Positions 50,101 to 61,597 of a stretch of 64,000 nucleotides of DNA are shown piece by piece. The stretch lies in NCBI RefSeq assembly GCF_026210795.1, contig NC_089459.1, forward strand, positions 2,108,001 to 2,172,000, in the 5' to 3' direction. The first letter of the stretch is position 1. Each line of letters starts with the position of its first letter. Source of the stretch: Rhizophagus irregularis. Taxonomy: Eukaryota; Glomeromycota; Glomeromycetes; Glomerales; Glomeraceae. A program made the position numbers and the translations under genes. The notes beneath the pieces are model-generated. The model saw nothing but the letters and a program-made list of their open reading frames with translations, was not told the origin of the DNA and did not search any database.

Positions 50101-50220
50101 AAAAAAAATCTGAAAATAATACTATAGCCGTTTTCAATAATTCAAATAGAATAAGAATATTCTAATTAATTTATAAAGTATATTAAAATTTTAAAAACAA
50201 TTAAATATTTATTTTTAGAA
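47185..50220. other. 3 kb AT-rich intergenic DNA
   Basis: Apart from an inverted-repeat unit at 48816-48979, nothing was recognised. The open frame at 48455-48712 is AT-driven and has no motif. A short interrupted palindrome with ATCTCGGATAG and CTATCTCGGAT lies at 47946-47992. Confidence 0.5.
48816..48979. mobile_element. Small foldback element
   Basis: The left arm, with GTCTTTACAGTAGAAAAGGA and TAAAACTGCTAGGAAAA (48821-48857), is the imperfect inverse of the right arm TTTTCTGATAGTTTTGCC and TCTTTTTATTGCAAAGGATC (~48938-48974), flanked by ATATGG/CCATAT. The left-arm motif GAAAAGGATAAAACT also occurs at 25848-25862, next to the LINE tail. Confidence 0.5.
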
Positions 50221-53200
50221 ATTTACTACGTATCACCACTGGTGTTCACCACCGGTGTCACATGTTTATTATTTATCTATTAAATTATAGCCCCTGGATG
50301 CGGCTTATTTGTTTATTAACAATTTAGTCTAGCTCGTCTAACCCCTTGATTAAACGCGTTAGTATTCATTAGACGCGTCATCATTTACCATATTGTTACA
50401 TCATATACAATAAAAATTGCTGCGCGTTATTTCGCTATAAACAATGTAGCTTCATATCGTATTGTATCATCGCTGCGGCTTGTATTCTGTCATATACCCA
50501 CGGGCCTTCTCATTTTTTTTCTCTATCTTTGTCTGGTAGTTCTTTATTAGGTGACTGTTCTATTAGGTTGCAGTGAATATCATATAGCCCTATCGGTTAA
50601 AATACACACTAATACACTTTCTTATATAATTTTCGTCAAAAAATAGTAATAGCCCTCTCTGTCCAACTCCCTTATATAATTCTCATCAAAAAATAGTAAT
50701 AGCCAACCCTCTCGTCCATATTGTATTACCTCTACTTATGGATAATGAAATAGACGAAATAGTCTGACCCGAAGAAACCAATAACACGTCGGAAAATCAA
50801 TTATCCAGTTATAACGAAAGTGATACAGATGGTGAGATAGTCAACGTAAATGAAGTTGCATTAACGATCAGTGATTTATTCAATGATTGGGAATCAGTCC
50901 AAGTAATTATTAATTCGTATGCAAAACAAAATGGGTTTGTAGTAGTTAAAAGTCGTAAAGATGTTGATCCTATTGATAAATCTATTATCCGACAGCGTGA
51001 ATATATTTGCTGGAAATCTGGAACTCATCAATCAAAGAAAGTTGAAAATATTAGTTTACACCGGGAATGTTCATCGTACAAAACAAATTGTCCGTGGCAA
51101 GCTAGTTTTTATCTTGGGAAAAAGTCGAATCTCATACGTCTTACCAAATTTGTACAGGAACATAACCATCAATGTGATCCAGAATCCATCGAATTGGCAC
51201 CAAAAAATCTACGGCTTTCACAACAAATCATTGACAAAATCGAATACTACACCACAAATGGAAATCTAGGTGCTGAACAGCAGTATAAACTGCTTGTTCA
51301 AGAATTTCCCCAGTATAATATTGCAAAAAAAAACTTGTATAATGCAATTCAAAAGTTCTGGAGGGTTAGAATTCACGATAAAACTGATGCTGCCACGATG
51401 CTTTTGTCTTTATTAAAGCAAGAGAAGACGATCTGGATTATGTTGTTATACCACGATTAGAAGGACTGGCTAATGAGTTGACTGGGCTATTTTGGATGAC
51501 TAGCTATCAATGTAATGATCTATGGCCCAAATATCATGATGTTATATATGATACAACCTCGAAAACAAATCGATATGAAATGGCGCTCAGTCTATTTGTT
51601 GCTGTGGACAATAATTATAAAACAAGAATTGTAGCACAAGCGTTGACTAAATATGAAAATCAGGCCGATTTTAATTGGATTCTCCAATGTACATTGCAAG
51701 CATCCAATAACCTTGCACCTAAGGTTTTATTTACTGACAGTGATCCGGCCATAATAGCAGCTGTTCAGGTAGTTTATCCGCAAATACGCCACTTATTATG
51801 CATTTACCATCTCCTTGAAAATGTAAAAAAAAAAGCCAAGTCTAAGCTTCGAGGTGACATGGCGTCGAGTTTCGTTGAAGATTTTTACACTATGAGGAAT
51901 AGCTACAGCGAAAAACAATTCAATATGAAATATCAAGAAATGTTGGACAAGTATGAGCCATGTTGTCCATATCTTGAAAAACGAATTTATCCTAGTCGCG
52001 AATCTTGGACTCGATATTGTATTTCAAAAATATTTACTGTGGGCATAGAAAGCACACAGCGTGTAGAATCGATAAATGGCGTTATAAAAAAGCTTGTTGA
52101 CCGATACACGTTGTTAAAAGAGCTAGTAACGGCCATTGAATGCGAATTAGACAAGGAATCTCATTATACCTGAATTAATGATTTTTATGGATCAAATCCG
52201 TCAGTTGGGCTTCCGTTAACCTATAACACCATTTTCAAAGAACTTGATTCTGTATTGCAAGCGAATTTATTGGCTATTCCCTTGTCAATTCAAAGAGCCC
52301 AAATGAACCAATCGTTGCTTTATCAAGCTAATTTGGTTTCAATTAATCAGGTTGAAGACGAAGAAACCAATTTTAATAACAGCGTATTAGGTATATTAGA
52401 ACATTCACATAATATACCTCAAATTCGTTTGCGGGAACTCCTTAATAGTATATCTTACAATGATATTACTGAGATTTGGGAAGTATCGTATATTGCATCG
52501 AAAACTTCCAAATCACACTACGTTGTTATACTTAAAGATGTGACGTTACTTTGCACCTGTATGTTTATTGTCAATCAAGGAATGATATGCCGTCATCAAT
52601 TCAGTGCTTTATTCACGTACAACGTGATATTTCATATTTCACACATTCATACACGTTGGTTTAATTTGAGTTCAGATCCGCCTACCAACTCAACGGGTTT
52701 TATTACGATTGTAAATGGTGAAAAAAATCATACAACGATACCATTGAGTTACATGAATCAATTAAGAACAGATAACGTATATACTCCAACAATCAGAGAA
52801 AAGGTCAATAAAAAAATTCAATATGGCGCCACAATGTCTATAGCTAAAACGAGTATTCAAATCGCTGTTACGGAAGATGTTACAGCTGAATTAATCAGAA
52901 TTTTAACGCAATTTATTATGAAATATCGTAGAAGTAATGGTTTAAGCATTGAAAAGAGTAAGTATTATTTCTTTCTTGGATACCATAGATACCATATATT
53001 GTATAGCATAGGTTTAAGCTTCAAAAATACTAAAAACTTTATTTTTTTTTTCAGGTACCGAATCATTACAGGATTTGCAAGGATCTTCTATTCAAGATAA
53101 TCCTCAACCTTTATCCGTTCTTCCTGATATATCAAATCCTGAGTATCACAAACCAAAAGGATGACCTCCAAAGCGGTATAAATTGACAGTAGAAAATAAT

Positions 53201-53570
53201 TGTATTACATCAGGAAAACCCGATGATGTAACAGTACAGAAAACATGCAGTTATTGCTCCGGAAAAGGTCATAATATCCGTGGATGTCCAAAATACAAAG
53301 CTGAATCATCCGCCAACAAAGAAAACGAATACTTAGTTTAGTTGGGTAAGACGGTTAATAGTGTAATAGTTAATTGTTGTACACTTGCATTCAAATAAAA
53401 AATAAACAAAGATTTAGCTTTTGTATCAATTTCTTTTATTAAATGTATAAATTTATTACAAAGTTTTTACATATAAATTAGAAATAATAGTTTCTGCGCA
53501 TTAAGAAATTTTGAAGTCACGTGATATATGATCACGTGGCGACATGTAACTGACCAGGTGGTGGTAAATA
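50221..53570 (+). mobile_element. MULE (Mutator-like) transposon, decayed
   Basis: The transposase gene at 50738-53341 lies between imperfect ends: TTTACTACGTATCACCACTG at ~50222 and, inverted at the right, CCAGGTGGTGGTAAATAGTA at ~53554-53573. The similarity covers only about 22 bp with mismatches, and I could not settle the target duplication, so the exact borders are uncertain. Confidence 0.55.
50738..53341 (+). pseudogene. FAR1/MULE transposase pseudogene
   Basis: One protein is traceable from the ATG at 50738 through a WRKY/FAR1-like DNA-binding region (SYAKQNGFVVVKSRK … CPWQASFYL … FVQEHNHQCD), the DDE core (DTTSKTNRYEM, LFTDSDPAII, RVESINGVIKK), a SWIM zinc finger (CTCMFIVNQGMICRH) and, after an intron (52958-53054, GTAAGT…TTCAG), a zinc knuckle CSYCSGKGHNIRGC. 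It is broken by in-frame TGA at 50765-50767, 52171-52173 and 53162-53164 and by a frameshift near 51400-51421. The third TGA falls in KPKG-stop-PPKR, an AT-hook whose core residue would be Arg, so CGA to TGA is likely there. Length and domain order are otherwise complete, so inactivation seems fairly recent. Confidence 0.88.
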
Positions 53571-53573
53571 GTA

Positions 53574-55770
53574 AACTTCTTATAAATATTAACAACTTTT
53601 TTATTAATTTTTACTATGTAGTTAAATTCAAAATATATGCAAAATACCTATAATTCTATTGCAAATTTTTTTGCTATTATTTTTCCACATATTACTATAG
53701 TTACTTCATTATTAATAGTTAATATTAAAGTATTTTTAAAAAAATGTAATTTTATTAAAACTGCTTTTATTATATTTGCAATATTTTTTCCAATATAATG
53801 CTAATATCATTAATATAACTATTAATAATAATAATTATAGTAAAGGATCAAATGTAAAAATAATTAATAGTTTTATTTAATTCTATTCAATCTAATTTAA
53901 GTTAATTCCAGTTTTTGTAGGACTGAACTGCAGATCTTACTTATTTGTGACATAGTAGGATTGAATCAAAATAGGAATTAAAATTAATTTTACAATAGTT
54001 AAATTAATCAAAATCAATTCTGAATTGATTAATTAAAATTACATAAAAAAATTAAATCTGACAATTAAACAATTTTTTTATTTTTATAATTTTTTATGAT
54101 TCTAGTCAAATTTGTTTCCATTGATATTTAGCCTAAAATAATATAAAAAATTTAAGTGTTTAATTTAAAAAAATTTTAATTCCAGCTAGTATTAAAGTTC
54201 AACTAGAATTAACTTTATACAGTATAATCTAAAAAAAAGTTTTTAACTTTTTTGGTTACAAAGTAGTATAAAACTTATACTAATTAATAGGAAATAAATA
54301 CATATGTTTATAAATAAATAGTATATAGTCAAAATTTGTATAATGTTATTTCATAAAAGCCTTTATTTTAGCAAAATTATTTCTAATGGTTAAAAGTAGT
54401 CAATTTAATCAATTTGGCCAATTTAATAAAAATTCATGATTATTAGTTATTTCAAAGCCAAATTGACCATTTTTAAGGTCAAATTGATTAGTTAGAACTT
54501 AGAATTAACTAATAAAAATTAGTAGTGATGTAAATATTAAAAGAATAAAAAAAATTGATTTTCTATTAGAATTAATTAACTAAAACCAAAAATTAAACCT
54601 TTAAATTGAATCTTAAGATTTGATTAATCATAACTAGTCAATTCTAGAATTGATTTTCAAAATTAAAATCAATTCCAATACTTAAACCAGAGACTGATCA
54701 AGAGACCATCAGTATTCAGTAATGGTTAGTCTTTTATTTTTACATCACATTTTACCTTTTTTTTAGAAAAGGTTTGGAACCTTAATTGTAGGTCTTTTTT
54801 AAAAATATTTTTTTTTGATTTTTTTTTTAATTACATGAACATTTTATTATATTAACAAAATATAATTTATAGTATGGTCTTTTGAAGACTACGATCTTAA
54901 AAAAAGACCGCAGTCTTTGTTGATTTATCATGTGGCCGGTAAGGATCGCGTCCTTTATGGTCCAGTCTTTTTGCCCATGTAGGAGACCGGGGAAGACCAT
55001 GGTCTTTAGGACCATTGACTATCTTTAATCAGATGAGCAAGAGGATTAGGATTTTTTTTTCTTAATATGCTGATGCTAATACAAACCTAGTTATTATTTT
55101 TTTTCACATCTGAAAATGCTAAAATATATCTCCTGAAGAAGTTATGTTAGTAGAATACGAAAGCAAAATATATTATTCATTAATATCACTTGTAAATACA
55201 CATGTTTAAAAATTCAGAATAAAATTCTTTATTATAACTTTGTAAAGTAATACGTGAGAAAGGGCCGGCCAGCTAAGTAAAAAATGATTGGAGTAGATCT
55301 TGTTTAAGGGAGGAAAGAGTATTTAAAGAAAATTGGTAGAGATAAAATAATAATAAAATGATTAAAAAATAAAATAAAACATTTGATAATGAAAAATCAG
55401 ACAACGAAATCATTGAACAAATAAGAAACGCCTTCATAACAGAAAAAGACGCCATCAAATTTAAATCTCATCAGATATGAATAAATAATAAATCATCAGT
55501 ATATTTTAATTATCATATCAAATTCAAGAAAATCGATCAAAAAGAACTAACAATCTTATCTTTCATAAATACACAAACAAATATTCCATCAATAAAAATA
55601 TCCAAAACTATATTCCGATGATGCAACCAGTACAGGCGCATTTCCCGGCTTAGGATTATAATTTAAAGCTACCGCATAAGTGTTATTTTATTACTGGTGC
55701 CTGGAACGAAACAGTATTTGACATTTCCTTATTGTAATTATGGAAATCTTTATGTTTAGAAAAGTTACTG
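53574..55770. other. AT-rich intergenic DNA
   Basis: No gene was recognised. 54840-55020 is unusually rich in GGTCTT/AAGACC motifs on both strands. The plus strand at 55390-55620 has short frames such as SDNEIIEQIRNAFITEKDAI and ELTILSFINTQTNIPSIKIS, separated by a stop; it could be a remnant of a gene that I cannot name. Confidence 0.45.
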
Positions 55771-55775
55771 TATAT

Positions 55776-56225
55776 TCAACTACTTGATCTGAACGTCTGC
55801 AGTTCATACACGTTCGCTGTATCCCCATTATCATAATATGTATTCACTCCGGTATGCACATCTCCTGCTTTAACGTATGCTACATCAGATGAACAGGAAA
55901 GTTTATTTTCAATACCAGTCCATGTTCTGATATATGGATTTTCAATGCAAAGTGCCTGAGCAGATCCAAACTGATCGTCATAATCAACACAAATTTCGTC
56001 CGCCTCACATGCTATAGTAAAATGGTCGATAGTACCATCAGGAAGTATACAGTTAACAACTATTGTCCTTATTTTCTCGCAATATGAAGATAGGAGTACG
56101 TCGTTTTCATCATTACATTTGGCAAAATGACTTCGCTTACGGCGACTAGTCAATTTTGATGATACCTCTAGAGGTGCTCTTATGGTTATAGTTGTGATCG
56201 CAATAAAAAAAAAGCGTATATACAC
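55776..56225 (-). CDS. Small cysteine-rich, possibly secreted protein
   Basis: The open frame spans 149 aa and ends at 55778-55776, but it starts only at a GTG (56225). An ATG at 56239 begins a hydrophobic stretch typical of a signal peptide in a frame that differs by one base across a run of nine T (minus strand; plus 56205-56213 is A9), so the true start is either there with a homopolymer indel or further upstream by splicing. The mature part has seven cysteines (residues 37, 49, 59, 73, 79, 93, 111), a basic SRRKR cluster after the hydrophobic segment (a possible processing site), and acidic stretches. I do not recognise the family; it has the profile of fungal secreted effector-like proteins. 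Confidence 0.6.
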   Translation of the reverse strand: MYIRFFFIAITTITIRAPLEVSSKLTSRRKRSHFAKCNDENDVLLSSYCEKIRTIVVNCILPDGTIDHFTIACEADEICVDYDDQFGSAQALCIENPYIRTWTGIENKLSCSSDVAYVKAGDVHTGVNTYYDNGDTANVYELQTFRSSS

Positions 56226-56640
56226 AATTTAGCAAACATACTCACTCTACTTGTGCTTTAAGTTGTTTTTGTCGAAGGATACAAATGTAGGATCACACTA
56301 TTTATACACTCTTCTTACGTATATCAATACTTTATTTTGAAATTTGTTATGAAATTAAAATTCATTATGTGATTCTGAGATCGGAAATAAAATCGTCTCA
56401 GATTCATAAAGAGCTTCATATCAAATCAGATCTGCTTGGGAGTAACTAGATTCCCCCCCTTTTTTCTCATTTGCATTCAAAAAAAAGAAAAGGATAAATA
56501 AGACCCTATATGTGGAAATGCTTTATTAATATATGCTTTAAATACACGTGAACGAAATTCTGTTTTTTTCTGTGTCCGGGCTCGTCAAAATTGCGCAGAA
56601 GAAACGGCGCAGTATATTTATATCAAAACCCTTTGTTTTA
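56226..56640. other. Upstream region of the secreted-protein gene
   Basis: TATA-like CTATTTATAC lies at 56297-56306, about 60 bases upstream of the ATG at 56239 on the minus-strand gene side. Nothing else was recognised. Confidence 0.4.
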
Positions 56641-56642
56641 AG

Positions 56643-57580
56643 ATTTCGGCCATTACATAATCTTTTTCATCCTTAGTTAGATTTAAGATAAAACCCGGAA
56701 GGGTTTCGGAACTCTACATTCTTTTCCGCAAAGCTTCGTCAGAACATTTTACTTCGGGAATCGCTTCTCTAGACTCACTTTTGACTAGTACTTGAAATCC
56801 ATCCTTACCATGTTCGGGTTTTAATTCTTTGTATCGTTTAAATATAGCTTCCCAAAAATCAAAATAGTTGTAAATAAGACCTCGAGATGCATCTTCATTT
56901 TTAGATTCTAAACTATCAATCTTGTTGGAGAGTTGCAAAAAAAATACTACCAGCTTCATTCATGACATTTGTTTCTTCTACCGGGAACAGGTACTAGATC
57001 AGTTAACAACTCCTCGATAAGTTTTTCAGCGTACTCGACACCTTCCCACCAATCTTTTTCGCTTTCTTGTTAGAGGATTTTCGGTAGATGCGGACGATCT
57101 CTAGTACGTTTTTTCTGCGTATCATATCACTCGAGTCCAGAGTTTCCAACCCTTCAGGCGATGGGCAAGTAGGACACATCTTGCGAGAAATCTCGATGCA
57201 TTCATAATGTACAACATGCTTGCAGGGTAAAAAAATGGTTGGTTTCAAGAATTCTAGGGAGATTACCTCGGAGCTTTTTCACATATAGGACGTTGGATCT
57301 GAAAGTTTTCTGCATTTCAGAATTGCCAGGTGTAACAACTTCAATAGGGCTGGTTGCCTGGTCGAAGTTTCTTTAGCAACCTCAGTAATCTTGGACGAAC
57401 TTTGTTCTCTCCGCCTAATAATCCTAACTCGTTCATAACAATTACATTGGCATCCTCATCCACTGGCTTGGAGGTGGTGTTTTCATCAGCAGTTGTAGAC
57501 TTGTCTACAATACCGCTGGAGAGATAAAAGTTGCCTTTGCAATCCCAATTTAGACATATAGCTTTACTACGGCGGCTCAC
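56643..57580 (-). pseudogene. Degenerate RING-type protein gene (CPTCP class)
   Basis: Fragments in different minus-strand frames form one eroded protein: an N-terminal part (57580-57341) with NWDCKGNFYL and an acidic Thr/Asp linker; a RING-like second half (57248-57140) with LPCKHVVHYECI and KMCPTCP; and a helical C-terminus (about 57060-56714) containing WWEGVEYAEKLIEELLTDLV in one frame and YNYFDFWEAIFKRYKELKPE and SDEALRKRM in another. Stops and frameshifts separate them, for example near 57255-57290 and 56955-56990. RING proteins with this CPxCPS end are common in Rhizophagus. No intact start is visible. Confidence 0.65.
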
Positions 57581-57777
57581 CAGATAATTACGCTCATTTC
57601 ATTAATCCCCCTTGCAACTCAATAAAATGACTTCAGGATTAGCATACGCATATGTGATGATTGCAAAAAAAATATCTATATTCGAATGTTGTTTTATTAA
57701 TATGACCGGGGACATGACACGCAAAAATGAATACAAAGATTCGGGTGATACGTGACGTCTATGCTATATGTACACGA

Positions 57778-59440
57778 TTATTTTTTCGATCGATAACCCT
57801 CTATCCTAACCTTTTTTCTGTTGGGCTCATCATTCAAGCATGCTCTACCCTTTAATAACTCAACAACAACACCTAAAACTTTTTCCACGCTTTCACACAA
57901 AACCTGACGATCCTTAGACTCCTTCTCCAAGGCATCATCTGTGAATTCGATGGTGAAAGGTAACTTACTCCCTCTATAAATCTCACCTGGCAAGTAAAGC
58001 AAAAAATGCCAGTCACGTCCCGTAGAAACTAGACAATCAAAATATTCGTCGCCTCGTTTTCGCTTCCTCTTTATTCGTTTCATACGAACTCTCAAGCTGG
58101 ACTATATTCTGAGAGAATCCCTCAATTATTTTCCCCACTATCTTATCTCCCGTGATGCAAATAAGGTCATAGTTTCCTGAAATAAATGTATTGTATGAAC
58201 ATCTTCCTGTGAGACGTGCTCAAAAAGAAAATGCCAAGAAAAAATATTCACTTACCCTTATTGCGTAATCAACTCGGCCTGAGTTTTCGTTGCCAATTAT
58301 TTTGCATTCAGGTCTCATCCTGAAATTGTTTGCTGTAGCAATATTGATTGCAGTATGGAGAATTGCCACGACATACTCATTTCGCATAACCTCCAAACTG
58401 TCTGGTTGTAATGTTCCGTAGTTTTTTAGCCTGACCAAAATCTCTGCCAAGCAATGCTTATAATGTTTGTCACTTTCCGGAATTTCGTGGGTTTGAAGTT
58501 CAAACAGCGGGATATTTCCAAACCATTATCATCCACTCCATATTTCGCCAAACATTACCCAAGTCCTTCTTAGCCTTGTACGAGGAGCCATTCGTTGAAT
58601 GGTTTCGAGGGTGTTTCTATGAACACGGTAAACTTGAGATTGTCCTTTGATACGAACAGCCGGAGCATTCATGAAGATCATGATCGTTACGAGGATAGTA
58701 TTTTCCGCTGTCAATTAACATGTTAAGTACCGCTCCATCATTCTCGAGTGCTGGCGTCTGATTTATAGCGCGTGTGGAGATTTTGAGACCTTCAAAGTTG
58801 CGTGTTCGATATTCACGGTTTACTTGAAGAAGCCCTTCGCCCGTTTCGGACTAACGACGACGTCGAACTCCATAATGCAACAACCAGGTTAAGGCAGTAA
58901 GTAATTTGACGTGAAGCATCGTTTCCCGAGGGAGCAGTTTCATAACCGTTTCATAACCTGAAGATTTCAGCGACCCTTCCGAAATTTTGCCAAGAATAAT
59001 TCTTATCATGAAACAGACTTGTTAAGCAATTCCTGCAACGAAACCAGTTTCTCTCTTAGCTCCAATACCTCGTTCGAAGCAGCAGTCGGGTGGTTCGACT
59101 ATTACATGAGTACATTCTTTGCCGGTGAGCCAGGGAAGTATTTCGAATTCTTCTTTGTCGCAAGGAGTTCGGATTGGTCTTGTAATGTGAGATTTTTCAA
59201 GAGATCGTCGCGATCAAATTTCTACCTTCCGCAGCTTGAGCTTGTCTGCATCCACACCAGCAAAGTCATTCTGTTTTTCTGCTTTAATAGCTTTTTAAGG
59301 TCACCAACAAGACTATTTTTTTCTATGCGGACAGGAAAAGCATTTGCGAGTTGTCTCCTTTGACGAGACAGAGTAACGTGACAGTATTTTTTGCGAACTA
59401 ATTTTAGTGTGGTACTATTCATGTGAACGGTGAACACCAT
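57778..59440 (-). pseudogene. Full-length Crinkler (CRN) pseudogene
   Basis: The CRN header is visible in shifting minus-strand frames around 59400-59100: TLLCLVKGDN, LANAFPVRIEKNSLVGDLKK, DFAGVDADKLKL, and DDLLKNLTLQDQSELLATKK with SKYFPGSP. The C-terminal domain follows: LAEILVRLKNYGTLQPDSLE (58450 on), RPECKIIGNENSGRVDYAI, an intron with GTAAGT and TTCAG (about 58255-58180), ICITGDKI and SQNIVQLESSYETN, then STGRDWHFLLYLPGE to KKVRIEGYRSKK ending at 57778. At least four frameshifts separate these blocks. The order matches complete CRN proteins with the TGxDWHFLLYSP-type nuclease-like domain known in this fungal group. It is a decayed copy. Its 5' flank is interrupted by a 2.6 kb insertion 122 bp upstream. 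Confidence 0.8.
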
Positions 59441-59668
59441 TAGATCTTCCCCAGTAACACCATCAAAAAAAGCTCGGGCATGTGATTTTTGAGCATTTGA
59501 GCATGTGATTTTGTTACATTATATGAAACCTGTAGAAATACCAAGTAAGCAATAATACCAGATTCAGGAAAAAAAAACTCTTCCCCCTTTCCGTCTGATT
59601 TCATAGAATTCCGCAGTATACATAATTTTTTTAGATAAAATTTTTTTACACTCTACGTTGGCATAAAA

Positions 59669-59711
59669 GGAGTGAGGACCACTTGGTGGCCTCGACGGAA
59701 AGTACTCCTAA
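59669..59711 (+). other. Predicted stem-loop in the 5' leader of the insertion
   Basis: AGGAGT at the left pairs with ACTCCT at the right, enclosing GAGGACCACTTGGTGGCCTC, itself an 8 bp hairpin with one bulged A, and an unpaired GACGGAAAGT. It lies 61 bases before the ATG. It may be a structured leader or ribozyme; I could not match a known ribozyme core. Confidence 0.4.
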
Positions 59712-59771
59712 TACACCCCGTTGCTTTTGGAATGAGTTTTTTCATAATAGTATACCAAAATTTTTATAGTT

Positions 59772-61597
59772 ATGTCGTCTTCAAAATCTTCAAACATTTT
59801 ACCTTCCCTTGAGAAAAAATATTCCCTTGACGTTTCTTTTTCCAAATTTCACGTGACTCGTCCCAATCGAGCTGGTTACAACAAAATTTATGACATCAGT
59901 AGATCAAAAAGTTTCTTTTTTGAGTTAGTCAATCATCATACAAACACCAATGAAATTCATCTTAAAATACACACAAATGATTATCACATGAAAACAACCC
60001 CTATTAGTTATCCTAACACAAGTAAACTCCCTAATGACAAATACCAGATTAGTGTTATGCTCACGCATTTTTTTTCTTTACAAAGAGTTTTACCCAGGCG
60101 TATTCAACAAAAATTTTTTAATTTTATCCGAGATAAATTATTACTACGAAAAGCGATCATCATGTCACGTGCTAGTAAAATTGACTCACGTAACACTAGT
60201 ACCAAAAATTTTTTTAACTTCTCCTATAAACGATATCGTTTTCACTTTGGAATTTATATTCCTTGTTCTCATGATCATTTTATTTCTAAATTCTCTGGAT
60301 TTACCCCTCCGAAAACTATTTGTAAAATACTGGCGCCATTTGTAATGTCCGACTTTAGAAGGGCTTGCGTTATTCATCAACCCTTATTCTTTAAAAATGA
60401 TGTATTTACACATATTAAATCTCCTAAAAAGACACTTAACATTGATCACACAAATCCTTTACTTACCCAAAGATTTATCATGCTAATCTTTTATACACTC
60501 GTTGGAATACACATAGAACTAAAAGAATTTATTCTCGAAGATTAGGAATATCTTATGAAGAAACGATCCATGCTCGTGATCGCCATTCCATTACACACCT
60601 TAATAATAAACATATATATAGGAAAAAACTTTCTAATTTTTGTATCCGATGTAGTCATAATCCTCGAGTGAGTAAGACTCAAGAGATTCGTTTTGATCAG
60701 GCTAAACGACGCATTTTTCACAAAAAAGAACACAACCCTCTCAACCTTATACGGCATAAACTTGCTACTGCGCAAAGATATTGGTTTATGTTTTCAGATT
60801 CACAATTTGTTCTTAAACCCATCAAACATCTTCTTTACAACCACGGTCTCCATCATCGAAATTATAAGTTTTGGACACCCTTTTTTGGACGCTCTGGTAA
60901 AAGAATTACGACTACCACGCTCGACGATACTTCATCACCCAACATTAATTATACAGTGGCCCCCTATAACCCAATCCCTAATATGTTTATCCCTCACAAA
61001 TATAGAAATATAATTCCTAAGGAACCGCTTTACACAGAGGAGGGTGTATATATAGTTCCAGGTTCCAGAGAGTGGTTTACTTATATGTATAATTTACACA
61101 TTAACTTGTCTCCACCACTTACAAAAGCGCAACGTCGCGAGAAGAATAAACTTGAGCGTATCAGATTAGACAAGAAAGAAGCAAGTTTTCATGGGTCTTC
61201 ATTTAATCGTTACCCTACACGAAAACACTTGGCGTTTACATTAACCAGAATTAACGAGCGTTTTCACGAGGAAATGATGGATTATACAAATCAATATTTG
61301 GCATCTGACGATGAAAAGATCAAATCAGACATTTATAAAATTATGAGCGATTTTACCATAAGATTCATTAAAGGATCTAAAGGGCGTGTTAGCGACGTCA
61401 AACGAGCATGCTACCTTCCTCCAGGAGCGACTGTGGACACTTCCGACGATGCTAAAGAACTTGAACTCAGACCTAAAAAAAGAAGACTTTCTTCGAATAC
61501 TAACCTTTACCCATTAATTGACAACACCGAACGATTTAAACGTAGACGTTTCTATCCTGCCGTTATGGACGACTCAACAGGAGCGGAGCTTTATTGA
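59772..61597 (+). pseudogene. Unrecognised basic protein of the 2.6 kb insertion, one frameshift
   Basis: The first frame starts with ATG at 59772 and stops at 60543-60545 (257 aa). The second frame is open from about 60438 to the stop at 61595-61597, but has no ATG until about 60790. It reads smoothly upstream (ANLLYTRWNTHRTKRIYSRR, then YRKKLSNFCIRCSHNPR) inside the first frame's end, so I interpret one ~600 aa ORF broken by a frameshift near 60440-60540. The protein is rich in Lys, Arg, His and Tyr, has an isolated CIRC pair, an acidic/basic tail (ELRPKKRRLS, an NLS-like cluster) and no motif I can name. No canonical slippery heptamer sits in frame in the overlap. Confidence 0.6.

Noticed and set aside
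54700..55020. GGTCTT/AAGACC-rich stretch as a possible transposon
   Set aside because: I could not define paired ends or a target duplication.
55390..55620. Possible plus-strand gene remnant
   Set aside because: The frames are short and interrupted, with no recognisable family; it is noted only within the intergenic entry.
59019..59363. 114-codon plus-strand frame
   Set aside because: It is antisense to the Crinkler header, whose motifs on the minus strand explain the sequence.
60440..60545. Programmed -1 frameshift between the two frames of the 2.6 kb insertion
   Set aside because: No slippery heptamer is in the right phase in the overlap, so a mutational frameshift is simpler.
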